A stretch of 64,000 bases of DNA from NCBI GenBank assembly GCA_016712415.1, contig JADJRC010000015.1, positions 145,424 through 209,423 of the forward strand, written 5' to 3'. A program made the position numbers and the translations under genes. Shown here one piece after another: positions 50,239 through 60,325 of the stretch (its first letter is position 1; each line of letters starts with the position of its first letter). The stretch comes from Lewinellaceae bacterium. GTDB taxonomy: Bacteria > Bacteroidota > Bacteroidia > Chitinophagales > Saprospiraceae. The notes below the pieces were generated by a model that saw only the letters and a list, made by a program, of their open reading frames with translations, was not told where the DNA came from and made no database searches.

Positions 50239-53200
50239 TTAAAGGGAGTCCTGAGCCAATCGGAACCCGATATCATAGCTCCTGTCATTCGGGAAGTACC
50301 TGTCACGAACAGACACCTGGCAAAGGTTAACGTTGATGCTCCACGAGCCGCCCCGCAACACACGACCGGTATCGCTACCATCCGGACCCGGCGGGTTTTG
50401 TGCGATGCCTTCTTTTGCACATGTTTGGTAGTATGCTTTGTCATGCCAGTCCCAGCACCATTCCCAAACATTGCCGCTCATGTCGTACAGCCCGAGTTCA
50501 TTGGGTTTTATTTTTTTATCGGCAACGGGATGCGTTCGGCCATTGTTTTCCAGAATCCGGTTAAAATCCCATTCACCGGAAAGTGGTTTGTCGCCGGAGT
50601 TTTCCCATGACCAGGCCACTTCGGCAGGATCGTTGCTGCCGGCAAATTTGAAGCCTTTGCTCTGTTTGCCGCCCCTGGCTGCGAATTCCCATTCCGCTTC
50701 GGTAGGCAACCGGAAGCCATTTGCATTTTTATTCCAGGTCACTTTCCATTTCAAATAATCGTTTTCAACCCGATTGTTTTCCTTGTCGCGCTCTTTTTCA
50801 TCCAAAATAACATAACAGGGCGCCCGACCGTACTGCTCACTCAGCCAATTGCAAAAAACGGCTGCATCGTACCACGAAATATTCACCAGCGGGTGGTCGC
50901 CAATGCGGCCCCAGGCGGGTGTACGGGCGATAATGCTTTTTCCCGAGGCTTCGCAGTACAGGGCGTATTGATAAAAGCTGAGCGGGGTGGCGGCAAGGCG
51001 GAATGGACGCAGGGTTACCGTGTGTTGCAGGTAGTTGGAGTCGCGACCCATTTCGTACGTATCGCCTTCAATATCAATCATATCGGGGTAGTAGCGCCTT
51101 TGGAGGGATTCGTATCCGGGCAACACCCGGAGGAGTCCGGAAAATTGCGCCCGTTGGTCCCATTTTTCAGTCTCGCATTGTACGAGTGCGGCGCGCAGGG
51201 ATTCTTTTTCCGGCTCGAGTTGGAGCAGCAGTTCGGCGGCTTTTCGCGCCCGTTCGGGGCGTCTGCCCGCTTCAGCGAAGAAAAAAAGCAGTTCTTCGAG
51301 GGGTTCCCGGAGGTTTTTTTGCTTCGTTTGCAGGGCGATATCCACCTCGATGGCGACTTCAATTTTTTTCAGCGCTTCGGCGTGGTCGAGGCTTTTGATG
51401 AGGTCTTTGCCCACTTCAGCGAAGCTGTTGAAGACACTTCGGGTTTTTTCGAGCAGTTGTGCCTCCGGATTCTTCCACGGCCTTTTTGCCCTGTTCGAAG
51501 GCCTCCGTTTCTGCTGCCGACCAGCGGCGCATAAATGCTCTGGCATGCCCGAGCAGGGCGATATCCTCTTTATCCTGGATGGATTTGAAATGTATTTTTT
51601 TATCGTCGCCCAGGTATTTTTTGCTTTCAAAGATACGCTGCGCCTGCTGTGCCGGGGCTTCGGACACGCGGAAGCGGGCCAGCAGCAAGGGCGCCAGGGA
51701 GTCGTGTGCCAGGCGCGCGCCGGCATCCTGCCCCTCCTCCGTTTTGTTGCCGATCAGCAGGGAGCGCCGGTTTTTCAGGTAATCGAAAAAGGCGGGGAAG
51801 TTTTTGCAATGGCCCTCGTACAAGGCAAGGATGTGGTCGTCTTTTCGTTCGCGGGCTGTGGTTTGGTCGGTAATGTATTGTTGCAGCACATCGAAAGCCA
51901 GGCCGCCGGTGGTTTGCTCCGGCCAGTCTTTTTGCAGGTGTTCGAACTCGACATCGAGCATGCGTTCGAGGTTGTCTTTGCGGAAATCCTCGGAGTAGTG
52001 TTCGGACGTGATGGTCACCGGGGTAGGGTCGTCGGCCCAGCGGGGCGCTGCCAGTTGGAACAACTTGTCCATCTGGTATTGCAGCAGCGTAGTCACGTGC
52101 GACGAGTTTTTGTCTTTGACGACGTCGTCTCGTATCTCTTTCGGCAAACCGGCAGGGTCAAAAGAAATGTTGTAAAACGCCTGGAGTTCTGGTTTTTCCA
52201 TGATGCCCGTAATGGCCTTCAGGATGCCTTCCCGGTCGAGCGGGAAGAGTTCGAGTTCGTCGTAGAGGATGTTTTGGTCGTCGAGCAGTTTGCGCACCTG
52301 CGTGAAATAATCGCTGCGGAAGCTGAGCAGCAGGCAGGCGTTGTCGTAATTGTCCCTGAAATGGATCAGGGCATCCTGCAAGGCGCTGATTTCCTGCTCC
52401 GGCTCGTCCCAGGGGTTGGAGAATATCTCTTCCACCTGGTCCAGTACGAAGAGATGGCGCAGGAATTTGTCCGAGTATGTTTGCAAGAGGCTTTCGAGGT
52501 CGGCGGCCAGTCCGTTCTCTTTTTTCCGGCGGCAGGGCGGGGGCGCCTCCCAACCGCCGCGCTTCATGCGCGGGTACAGGCCTGCCGTCAGAAGCGAGGA
52601 TTTTCCCACGCCCGAGCGGCCGTGATACAGGATAATTTTTTTGTCCCGGCACTGCGATTCCAGTTTTTTGATGAGTTTCAGGATGTCCTGGTCGCGGCCG
52701 AAAAAGAGGAAAGATTCGCCGGCTGCGAAAGGGCGCAAGCCGACGTAGGGGGGAGGCAGGTTGCGCTTGTCCGGTTTTACGGGCAGCGGATAATTGGCGA
52801 GCACATCGACCTCGTTCAGTTCGAGGGCTCCGGGTTCGGAAGGGTTTTGCTGAAGGAGCGGAATGCCCATTTCAGGGAGGTCTATGAAAATGAACCTGGA
52901 AAGGTCTTTTATTAGTTCGCGGGAATTGACGCTCAGGGCCTGGCGAAAGGGGAACTTTTTGGCCAGCAGGGGCAGGTGGCGAAAAGAGCGGGGTGTCGGC
53001 GCCTGAGCCGGGTCGACCAGCAACGGGACGACTTTTTTCTCGCGATCAAGGCTGTATTCGATTTCCTTTCGAACCCAGTCTTCCTCATCTTCCAGCCGTA
53101 CGCAGCCGTGCTTATCCTGGATAAACCATTTATCTCCAATCAGGACAATGACAACGTCCGAACTTTCCAGATGCGTCAATATTTCCCTGTCCCATACATC

Positions 53201-53341
53201 GCCCGGGCCGATCCGCATGTTGTCCTTGAAAACGACATCGCCGAAGGCCTCTTTCAGATGGTGGTAAATATTTTCAGCCACAGCATCGGTATCGTCGCGG
53301 CGGTAGCTGATGAATATTTTGGATGGGATTTTCCGGCTCAT
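50239..53341 (-). CDS. DGR target protein 2: TIR - STAND NTPase - FGE-like variable domain (one frameshift)
   Basis: About 1030 residues when joined. TIR (FISYRRDDTDA, VFKDNMRIGPGDVWD, DWVRKEIEYSL with candidate catalytic Glu), STAND NTPase (FFGRDQDILKL, Walker A GRSGVGKSSLL, Walker B FVLDQVEEIF, SFRSDYFTQVRKLL), a helical/coiled segment (LEKTRSVFNSFAEV, LREPLEELLFFFAEAGRRPE) and an FGE domain (MIDIEGDTYEMGRDS, GFRLPTEAEWEFAARGG, NELGLYDMSGNVWEWCWDW) ending in VR2 and GFRLAQDSL. The frame breaks at about 51465 (KKAVEE to PEAQLLEKT). Convergent with target 1 across the TR; only about 80 bp from the RT remnant. Confidence 0.88.
50251..50370 (-). repeat. DGR variable repeat VR2
   Basis: 120 nt matching the TR with 14 substitutions, all at TR adenines (to G, T and once to C). 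In frame throughout: GGSWSINVNLCQVSVRD, then RYFPNDRSYDIGFRLAQ. Unlike VR1 it carries no indel. Confidence 0.95.
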
Positions 53342-53496
53342 TTTTACAGGATCATTTAGTGGAGTTTACGCACTTCGCTCACCTTTGCCGGCACATCGGC
53401 ATATTCGATCAATTTTTGCGCTTCGCAAGGTAAAAGTATTGCGCGACGAAGTGAAAAACGGATAAAAGAGAAGAAATTGTGCTGTGTCTCTCTGAA

Positions 53497-53769
53497 ATGC
53501 CGAAATATCCGGAGTGGGCTACCCTTCTGAAGGCTGCTAATGGCGTCTGATTTGCTTTCCCTGGCACAGTACGCCACCGAAGCCGCTACTACTTCCGATG
53601 CAGCGAAGAAGCCGCCAAAGGCCCGTTGGTGGTCGAGTTGCACAACAAAGTAACCGCCCTGAAAAATATGCTTGCCCTGGCTGATCGGTTGGGGATGTCG
53701 CCCGCGCACGGCAGGTGTTGAAGGGTTTGTTGCGTTTAGGGAGGAAGAAGAAAGTTTGTGAAGCGTAAA
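53497..53769 (+). pseudogene. Remnant resembling a P27-type phage terminase small subunit
   Basis: Pieces in three frames join to a ~90-residue helical protein: MPKYPEWATLLKAANG, SDLLSLAQYATE, YYFRCSEEAAKGPLVVEL, HNKVTALKNMLALADRLGMSP and ARQVLKGLLRLGRKKK. The N-x-V-x-x-L-x-x-M-L-x-x-A-x-x-L-G-M-S-P pattern is like P27-family small terminases. At least three indels. It lies just upstream of the DGR target 2 start. Assignment is tentative. Confidence 0.4.
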
Positions 53770-54392
53770 GAGTCCAAACTATCAATTTGTTTATTTCGGG
53801 CTCTTCCCAAAGTGCTTCATAAGGGTATATTTTTTTTATGAGATTAAGCATCTCGCTTTGGCCACTGGGATTATTTTCACAGTAATCACGATTAATCAAA
53901 AAGTAATGGCTAAGCGATTCAACTGTCAAATGAAGAAACGATGTATTACTAAAAAGTTGCTGAATAGCATATCGATAAAGGCGGAATCGGATTGTATTCT
54001 CTTTTTGCCCTTCTTTTTGCTCTTCGGGGGCTGTGTCCCGTAAAAGCCAAAAAAGATAAATAAGGGTTTTGATGGTATAAATGTAACATGATATTGATGC
54101 AGGTACGCAAAATAGGTTGAAAATTACCTCTGTTAGTCAGCACATTAAATCTATTTGCGGAGTTCCGATCCCGTTTATCATAGAACTTTACGAGTGCACT
54201 GGATGATCCTTAAAGTATTCAACTTCGACTAAAATTATGCGCATCTCAATTTTAAATCGAAAAAGATGGATGATAAGGTCATCCATCTTTTTGCGGCCGC
54301 AAGGCTTGAATTGATAAAAGGAGTCAAATATTAAACTAAATATTCATATCCACGGACTCGACTTTTGCATAAATCCTCCATAGTAACGACTT
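53770..54392. other. AT-rich region without a credible gene
   Basis: Higher A+T than the surroundings and only short ORFs. The one structured site is the hairpin at 54260-54292. It may be a remnant of transferred DNA, given the terminase-like piece before it. Confidence 0.4.
54260..54292. terminator. Strong symmetrical terminator hairpin
   Basis: AAAAAGATGGATGA, a 5-nt loop, then TCATCCATCTTTTT: a perfect 14-bp stem with A/T runs on both sides, suited to terminate in either direction. It lies downstream of the hypothetical membrane protein gene (-). Confidence 0.75.
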
Positions 54393-54866
54393 TCATGCCT
54401 TGAGGAAGGGGAGAATAAGAGTTTTATCAAGATGTTGAAATTTTTGTTCTAATGCCGCTTGATAATTGACGATTGCCCTAACAGCAACTATAAGTTGTTT
54501 TAGGAAAAGGCTAACGTGCCAAGGTACTTTCTCTAATGGGATATTAGGAATATCTTTTATCTGAGTAACAACCTCAGATAATTTTACTTGCCTATACCAC
54601 AATTTTTCACAATTCGCTGGATTGATAGATACATTTGTATCACAGGCCTTGATTAGCCTTTTTTTAAGGTAGACAACAGCAAAGTAAAGTAAAGTGCCAA
54701 CAGGAATAGATATTGTCACGAAAAATGCCGTAACTATAAAATTAGAAGCAGCAGGGTATGCTCCCTTATAGATCCAGCGCATAATCTTAGTAATCCATGC
54801 TGTACTGATACCCAAACGAATAGGTGTATCATAAAACTGCATAGATGAAGTACTAAACGCTGTCAT
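54393..54866 (-). CDS. Hypothetical membrane protein
   Basis: 157 residues with two hydrophobic segments (NFIVTAFFVTISIPVGTLLYFAVVYL is the clear one) followed by a helical soluble tail (LWYRQVKLSEVVTQIKDIPN to DKTLILPFLKA). AT-rich codon use unlike the neighbouring GC-richer genes, which suggests transfer. No family recognised. Confidence 0.5.
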   Translation of the reverse strand: MTAFSTSSMQFYDTPIRLGISTAWITKIMRWIYKGAYPAASNFIVTAFFVTISIPVGTLLYFAVVYLKKRLIKACDTNVSINPANCEKLWYRQVKLSEVVTQIKDIPNIPLEKVPWHVSLFLKQLIVAVRAIVNYQAALEQKFQHLDKTLILPFLKA

Positions 54867-55087
54867 TAGGAGAAGTAGGTGAATATGAGACTACAGCAAG
54901 GGGTGCGCGATTAAATCAACTATAAATCTAAGTTTCAATCTCACTCATGTACAAATAACGCTCCTTATTCCGGTAAGTTGCAAATATTTTCGACAAACGA
55001 TGAAAAAACATTAAAATACCTCTCCCAAGCCTTTTTTTGAAAACCACACTTTATATACACAAATCCCTACCCAATCCAAAAATAGAA

Positions 55088-55121
55088 AAGGCTAACAATC
55101 TGAAAATCAGAAAGTTAGCCT
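55088..55121 (-). terminator. Terminator downstream of tRNA-Lys
   Basis: Minus strand AAGGCTAAC, inner CTGATTTTCAG, GTTAGCCTT, followed by TTTCTATTTTT. It sits 11 bp after the tRNA 3' end. Confidence 0.7.
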
Positions 55122-55131
55122 TACAAGTTGT

Positions 55132-55203
55132 GATCCCGATGGGACTCGAACCCATGACTCCTTGATTAAAAAGTCAAGTGCTCTACCGACTGATTACGGG
55201 ATC
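55132..55203 (-). tRNA. tRNA-Lys (UUU), with an 8-nt anticodon loop as sequenced
   Basis: Acceptor stem GATCCCG/CGGGATC, T arm ending GGGTTCGAGTCCC, and anticodon stem CTTGA/TCAAG are clear. The loop between reads CTTTTTAA, one base longer than the normal CTTTTAA, and the D arm (TAATCAG rather than TAGCTCAG) is one base short. Two compensating homopolymer-type errors are likely; a true 8-nt loop would resemble +1 frameshift suppressors. Confidence 0.85.
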
Positions 55204-55415
55204 GGGCTATGCTCGCTTAAAAAGCGGGGGCAAAGATACATCGACTCCTTCCGGAAAATCCAACCCGCCTGAAATTTTTTCCAATAATTATTTGGATTTT
55301 GCCCCTGTAAACAAAGCTTCCGGAAAAAATAGTTTTGTATCGGTGTACCTTTGTGGCACTTTCAGGCGTAAAAAACCGTTCACACCCCAACCTCAACCAC
55401 TCAACTCATACTAGT

Positions 55416-55786
55416 ATGGAAAGTATCCGTCAAAAACAGATAGGCGAAACCCTCCGGCGTTATTTCGGCATGCTGCTCACCGAAGAAGGCAGCAATATCT
55501 ATGGCCGCGATAAACTCGTGACGGTCACGGTGGTCCGTATGACCCCCGACCTGCTCGTGGCCAAAATATATGTCAGCGTATATGGCACCGAAAACAAACA
55601 GGAGGTGATCCTCGAACTCGAAGACAACCTCCCCGCCTGCGCCAGGCCCTGGCTTCCAAAGTCGGCAAACAAATGCGCCGCGTACCCGAACTCGAATTTT
55701 TCCTCGACGACACCATCGACGAAATGTACCGCGTGGATGCCCTGCTCAGCCGGGTCAATGAGGAGGATAAAAATTTGGGAAAATAA
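55416..55786 (+). CDS. rbfA: Ribosome-binding factor A, frameshifted
   Basis: Small-subunit maturation factor binding 16S rRNA helix 1. MESIRQKQIGETLRRYF, VTVTVVRMTPDLLVAKIYVSVYG are the KH-like first half. A break at about 55630 moves to LRQALASKVGKQMRRVPELEFFLDD and SIDE-like TIDEMYRVDALLSRV, ending LGK at 55786. About 123 residues, normal length. Confidence 0.88.
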
Positions 55787-55789
55787 TCG

Positions 55790-55876
55790 ATATTATCGTC
55801 ATTCGTCATTATCGTCATTCGTCATTTAGCCCAATGACGACCATGACGAATGACGACCATGACGACCATGACGATA
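55790..55876. repeat. ATGACGA/CGTCATT inverted tandem repeat region
   Basis: Copies of CGTCATT (left) and ATGACGA or CCATGACGA (right) face each other around TTAGCCC and can fold as a long hairpin between rbfA and nadD. Another case of short repeats at a gene junction in this genome. Confidence 0.8.
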
Positions 55877-56263
55877 TGAAAATCGGACTCTTCTTCGGCT
55901 CTTTCAACCCCGTCCATGTCGGCCACCTGATCATCGCCAACTTTATGGCAACACAGACCGATCTGGACAAGCCAGGAGTTCGCCCTTATCATGGGCGGCG
56001 ATAACCTCGCGTCGCTACACCAGTGGAAAAACTACGAACAGCTGCTCGCCGGTTACGATATATATGTGTACAAGCGCCCCTCGTTCGACGCCGGAGCGCT
56101 TGCCGCGCACCCGCGCGTGCGCCTGTGCGAGGCGCCCATGCTCGATATTTCCGCTACTTATATCCGGGAATGCCTGCGCACCGGAAAATCAGTGCGCTAC
56201 CTGGTGCCCGATGCCGTATGGGAATACCTCGAATCGGGCACGCTCTACCGGGGTCAGGGGTAG
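55876..56263 (+). pseudogene. nadD: Nicotinate-nucleotide adenylyltransferase with internal deletion
   Basis: NAD biosynthesis enzyme. The N-terminus GLFFGSFNPVHVGHLIIANF (nucleotide-binding GxFxPxHxGH) runs to TDLDK at about 55972; the next frame resumes at FALIMGGDNLASLHQWKNYEQLL and ISATYIRECLRTGKSVRYLVPDAVWEYL. About 70 residues of the middle are absent. NadD is essential in most bacteria, so an assembly deletion is more likely than a real one. Ends overlap the convergent fkbM gene by 10 bp. Confidence 0.85.
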
Positions 56264-56973
56264 GCAATGAAGTAGTAATTCAGCTTTGCCGTAATAGTGC
56301 CGGCAAAATTCCTCCCGCGACAACGCGGTTTCGTTCTTATAAAACGCCCCATCAGGGATACCTGCAGGCCGCAGCCGTCGAGCAGATCGTACACTTGCTC
56401 GGGTGTGGCGCCGTACAGTTCCGATGCGCCAAGGCCGTGCTCGAAGATGACGACAGGTTTGCAGCGCTCCAGCGTCCGGACCGCTCCTTTCAGTACCAGC
56501 AGTTCGCCGCCTTCCACATCAATCTTGATCAGGTCGATACTCCGGTCGGCGGGGATCAATGCGTCGAGCCGTTCGGTTTTAACCGTAATCTGGGTGTCCT
56601 GCTCGTTCGGATGGTCGTAAGTTCGTTTTACCAGGCCGCTGTAGGAGGGGTTGCTCACCACGTAGTTGAAACTGGAAGTCCCCGCCCTGTCGGACAGCGC
56701 AATGTCGAACAAATGGCAGTTGGGCACGCCTGCGTATTTTTCACGAGGTCCATGTAAAGGTCGGGGGATCGGCTCGTAGCCGAAATGCGTCCCTCCCGGT
56801 GCATATTTGATGAACTGGTCCAGTATCTCGCCCTTGTGGCAGCCTACATCGATGCAGTTACAGCCGGGTGTGCACACCTTGCGTATGACCTGTAGCGTCT
56901 GCCGGTCGTAACGCTGGTTCTGCGTAAACGCGATGGGTAGCAATTTCAGGAGCCGTTTTATTGCCGCTTTCAA
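56254..56973 (-). CDS. FkbM family methyltransferase
   Basis: SAM-dependent O-methyltransferase, often acting on glycans or glycolipids. CNCIDVGCHKGEILDQF is motif I, FGYEPIPRP motif II, and SIDLIKIDVEGGELLVLKGA the FkbM hallmark. 239 residues, usual length. The segment GRFIRTKPRCRGRNFAG near the end looks locally frame-shifted, but the end KLNYYFIAYP is right. Confidence 0.88.
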   Translation of the reverse strand: MKAAIKRLLKLLPIAFTQNQRYDRQTLQVIRKVCTPGCNCIDVGCHKGEILDQFIKYAPGGTHFGYEPIPRPLHGPREKYAGVPNCHLFDIALSDRAGTSSFNYVVSNPSYSGLVKRTYDHPNEQDTQITVKTERLDALIPADRSIDLIKIDVEGGELLVLKGAVRTLERCKPVVIFEHGLGASELYGATPEQVYDLLDGCGLQVSLMGRFIRTKPRCRGRNFAGTITAKLNYYFIAYP

Positions 56974-57193
56974 ACGCTCTGTATTTTGACACCGGAAGGC
57001 ATGACCACGACCGGTTGGATGAAGGAAGGTGTCGTTTTTTTCAAATGTGCCGCAATATTAGGCATAAGCGGCGCTTCCATACGTATAAACAGCCGCGCTC
57101 AAACCGGAAAATGAAAAAGGAACAGGCAACCCGCCGCCGCCGCCGTGCATCAGGCTCTATCCATCCGCTAAAACAATCAGTTATCTGACCACC

Positions 57194-59511
57194 ATGCGAT
57201 TGCTCTACGCCCTTTTTTATCTTTGTCTGTTTCTTTGCCAGCACCTCTTTGCCCCAGGCGGTTAGCCCCGGGTTTCCGCCGCTTAAAATAGGCGAATGGC
57301 GCCAGCACCTGCCCTGGCAGCGCTCGACCTACGTGACGCAGAGCGACTCAAAGGTTTATTTTGCCTCCGAATGGGCGGTAGTGGAAATCGACAAGGCCGA
57401 CCGCTCGCAGCGTTTTCTTACAAAGGTGGAAGGCCTCAGCGATGTGGGCATGCGCCTGATCCGTTACAGCAAGGCTGCCGATATACTCATCTGGCCTATA
57501 CCAACAGCAACCTGGACCTGTACTACCCGGCAGACGGGCTGGTGGTCAACCTGCCTTTCATCAAGAAAAATATCAACATAGCGGGCGACAAGCAGATCAA
57601 CGATGTCGCTTTTGAAGGGAAGGCGGCCTACCTGGCCAGCGATTTCGGCGTCCTGAAACTCAACCTCGAACGGGCGGAGGTGGAGTACACGGTCTTTACG
57701 GATGTGGCGGTCAAGTCGTTCCGGTGTGTTCAACGGTAACCTGTACGCCGGTACGGCCGAGGGGTGTTCCGCATCGCTTCCGACGACGTCAATCCGAAGA
57801 TTTCAGCCGCTGGCAAAAGCTGGGCCCAGCCGACGGATTTCCCGCCGGTATTTCCGTCAATGCGATGACCGTCTGGAATGGCCAACTGCACCTCGGCATC
57901 GGCAATACTTTGTAGGCTGTTTCATGACCAGGACAAACGTGTCCATCGTAGCCCAGAACCCTACCCGCGAAGTATTTTACCTCACCAGTGAAGGGCCGGG
58001 CCTCATGATCTCCAGGAAGCAGGGGTCGGTTCGGTGGAGTATATGGAACCTTCGGGCGCGCGGTGAAATACAGGATCCCTGCGGCGCTGCCATACCGCTG
58101 TATGGTATAGAAGACGGCGAAAGAAGTTCTGGATCGCCGATGGCAACGACCAGTACCGGTATTACGACCACAATACCGGACAATGTGAAAAATTTACCCA
58201 CAACTCGCCCTACCTGGGCATTCCACGGAGATCGCCATTGCACACAATAAAGTATACGTTGCCACGCCGGGCATCTGCCCGACCTCACGCCGCTGTATCG
58301 GGATTGGGGGTTTATATCTTCAGCGAGGGACAATGGGACCGTTTTTACGGCGAATCGAACCCCGAACTGGCCGGCGGATTCGGATGCGCAGCCTTGTGGC
58401 GCGTCGTTGCACACCCGGAGGAGGATAAATTTTACGCCGGCAGCTTTGGTCGGCGGACTGGGGGAAGCAACTCCGCCGGGCGCACCACCAAACGGTTCAC
58501 CAAAAGCAACTCCATCCTGCAGAGTGCAGGCGCTGCGGGAGCCGACCGGACGGCTATCGGCGGTATGGCCTTCGATCAGGACAACAATCTTTGGATATGC
58601 AACTACAGCGCCGAGTCGCCCATCGCCGTATTAAAAGCAGACGGTACCCCCCGCAATTTTTCCGCAGCGCCGGCCAACAACCGGCTGCAGGTCGTGGTAG
58701 ACAACAGCGGCTACAAATGGTTTGTCATCGGCTTCCAACGGCGGCGTACTCGTATATGATAGCGGGGCCGATATCGACAACCCTGCCGATGACCGCTACC
58801 GCATCATCAATGCTGCCAACAGCGCACCTGCCAACCAACAGCGTGACGACTATTGCCGTCGACCCAGGAGGGCGATGTGTGGGTGGGCACCCAACAGGGC
58901 GCGGTGAGTTTTCGAATGCGGTAGCAATGTCTTCGATGCGAGCAACTGCACGGACGGCGACTTATCGTCAATGGAAGGGTTCAACGCCTGCCTGTCGGAC
59001 GGAGGGGGTGCGACCATCGCCATCGACGGCGCCAACCGCAAGTGGTTCGGCACCACCAACGGCGTTTTTGTGCAGTCGCCCGATGCCCTCACCCAGGAAG
59101 CGCATTATACCTCGACCAACAGCCCGCTGTTCGATGATGCCATCACGGATATTGCCATCAATCAGGAAACGGGAGGAAGTGTGGATCGGCACCGAAAAGG
59201 CATCGTATCGCTGCGTGCCGAAGCGACTGAAGGGCGCATCAGCAGCACGGCTGCCTAGGCCTATCAACCCCGTGCGGCCCGACTATGGCGCACCCATCGC
59301 GATACACGGTTTGGCCCGCGATGCCAATGTAAAATCACCGATGTAGCGGGCAATCTGGTCGATGAGGCAAGGCGCTTGGCGGACAGGCGGTATGGGACGG
59401 TCACGACTACCTGGGCCAAGGGCTGCTTGGGGCCTTCTTTACCTGGTATTCGCCGCAGTACGCCAGACCTTCGATACGCCCGATGCGATCATCACGAAAG
59501 TGGTGATTTGA
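57194..59511 (+). pseudogene. PorZ-like beta-propeller T9SS protein, broken by many indels
   Basis: Fragments in all three frames follow PorZ/two-component-regulator-propeller proteins: signal peptide (MRLLYALFYLCLFLCQ), IGEWRQHLPWQRSTYVTQS, VYFASEWAVVEIDKADRS, FLTKVEGLSDVGMRLIRYS, YLASDFGVLKLNLERAEVEYTVF, FSRWQKLGPADGFPAG, NNLWICNYSAESPIAVLKADG, IAIDGANRKWFGTTNGVFV, and a final T9SS C-terminal domain ending DAIITKVVI. In T9SS bacteria PorZ helps load substrates onto A-LPS. At least ten indels; probably intact in the cell. Confidence 0.78.
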
Positions 59512-59685
59512 ACTGATTAGAGATGCGTTCTGGTGTGCATTTGTCGGATTGACTACGGCGTGTTCAACCGAATGTTAAAATCGCAATTATTGTTGGAACG
59601 GAGGCAATAAAGGGGGTAAGGCCCGCTGTTTTATACCGCGATTTTTTCAAACTAAAATTCTAAATTTAAACGGCTTAAAGCACCT

Positions 59686-59916
59686 ATGGAAGAAACCTAC
59701 ACATACAACGCATTGGTACAGTATCTTTACCATGAAATGCACATCACAGAAGCCATCGAAATTGGCACATCTTCTGGAAGAACGCCCGGGGAAGTGCGCC
59801 GAGTTTGATGATCTAGGCGTTCGAAAATGCAACTCAGGAAAGCGCAACCCGTCGCAGCAAGCCTAGACAACATCCTGCGATACAGCACAAAAACTGTTTT
59901 TGGGGCATCCCTTTGA
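59686..59916 (+). CDS. Small conserved Bacteroidota protein, frameshifted
   Basis: Starts MEETYTYNALVQYLYHEMHI, a hallmark of a ~75-residue helical protein common in Bacteroidota and of unknown function. One or two indels around 59765-59825; the end reads MQLRKAQPVAASLDNILRYS and TKTVFGASL. It is followed by a clear terminator. Confidence 0.6.
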
Positions 59917-59943
59917 AAAAGGATGCTTCAGTACCAAGAAGAC

Positions 59944-59974
59944 AAACCCCTCGTCGCACCACCGACGGGGTTTT
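59944..59974 (+). terminator. Rho-independent terminator
   Basis: AAACCCCTCGTCG, 6-nt loop, CGACGGGGTTTT: a stable stem with a T tract, 28 bp after the small gene. Confidence 0.8.
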
Positions 59975-60079
59975 GGTTTATCTAAAACCGGGCACTTCCG
60001 TCTGCTTTTCAGGCCCCCTGCTAACCATCTGCAAATCACTGTCATGTTTATGTGATTTCAAAATAGCCGTAGAAAGGTA

Positions 60080-60325
60080 TCGCGGAATGATGTTCCGCGT
60101 TCCGGAATGCCATTCAGATTACAGGACGCTTACGTTCCGGAATGCCATTCCGGGTTACAGAGCGCGCGTTCCGGAATACCATTCCAAGTTACAGGACTGT
60201 GCCTCCCGGAATGCCATTCCGGGTTAAGGAGGACGCTGCGTTCCGGAATGCCATTCCGGGTTGCATGGCGCTGCGTTAAGCCCGGAATGCCATTCCGGGT
60301 TGCAGGGCGCTGCGTTCCGGAATGT
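60080..60325. repeat. Palindromic repeat array (CCGGAATGCCATTCCGG units)
   Basis: About seven imperfect copies of GTTCCGGAATGCCATTCCGG followed by GTTACAGAGCGC-type linkers, at 33-41 bp spacing. Each core is a palindrome. A first, divergent unit (GCGGAATGATGTTCCGC) opens the array. Linkers are similar to one another, unlike CRISPR spacers. It has the same family signature as the solo copy at 36.75 kb. Confidence 0.85.

Noticed and set aside
46685..53341. Sulfatase-activating (formylglycine-generating) enzymes
   Set aside because: The FGE fold is used here as a DGR variable scaffold fused to TIR and NTPase domains; no sulfatase is nearby.
60080..60325. CRISPR array
   Set aside because: The repeated unit is itself a palindrome, copies are imperfect, the intervening sequences resemble one another, and no cas genes are present.
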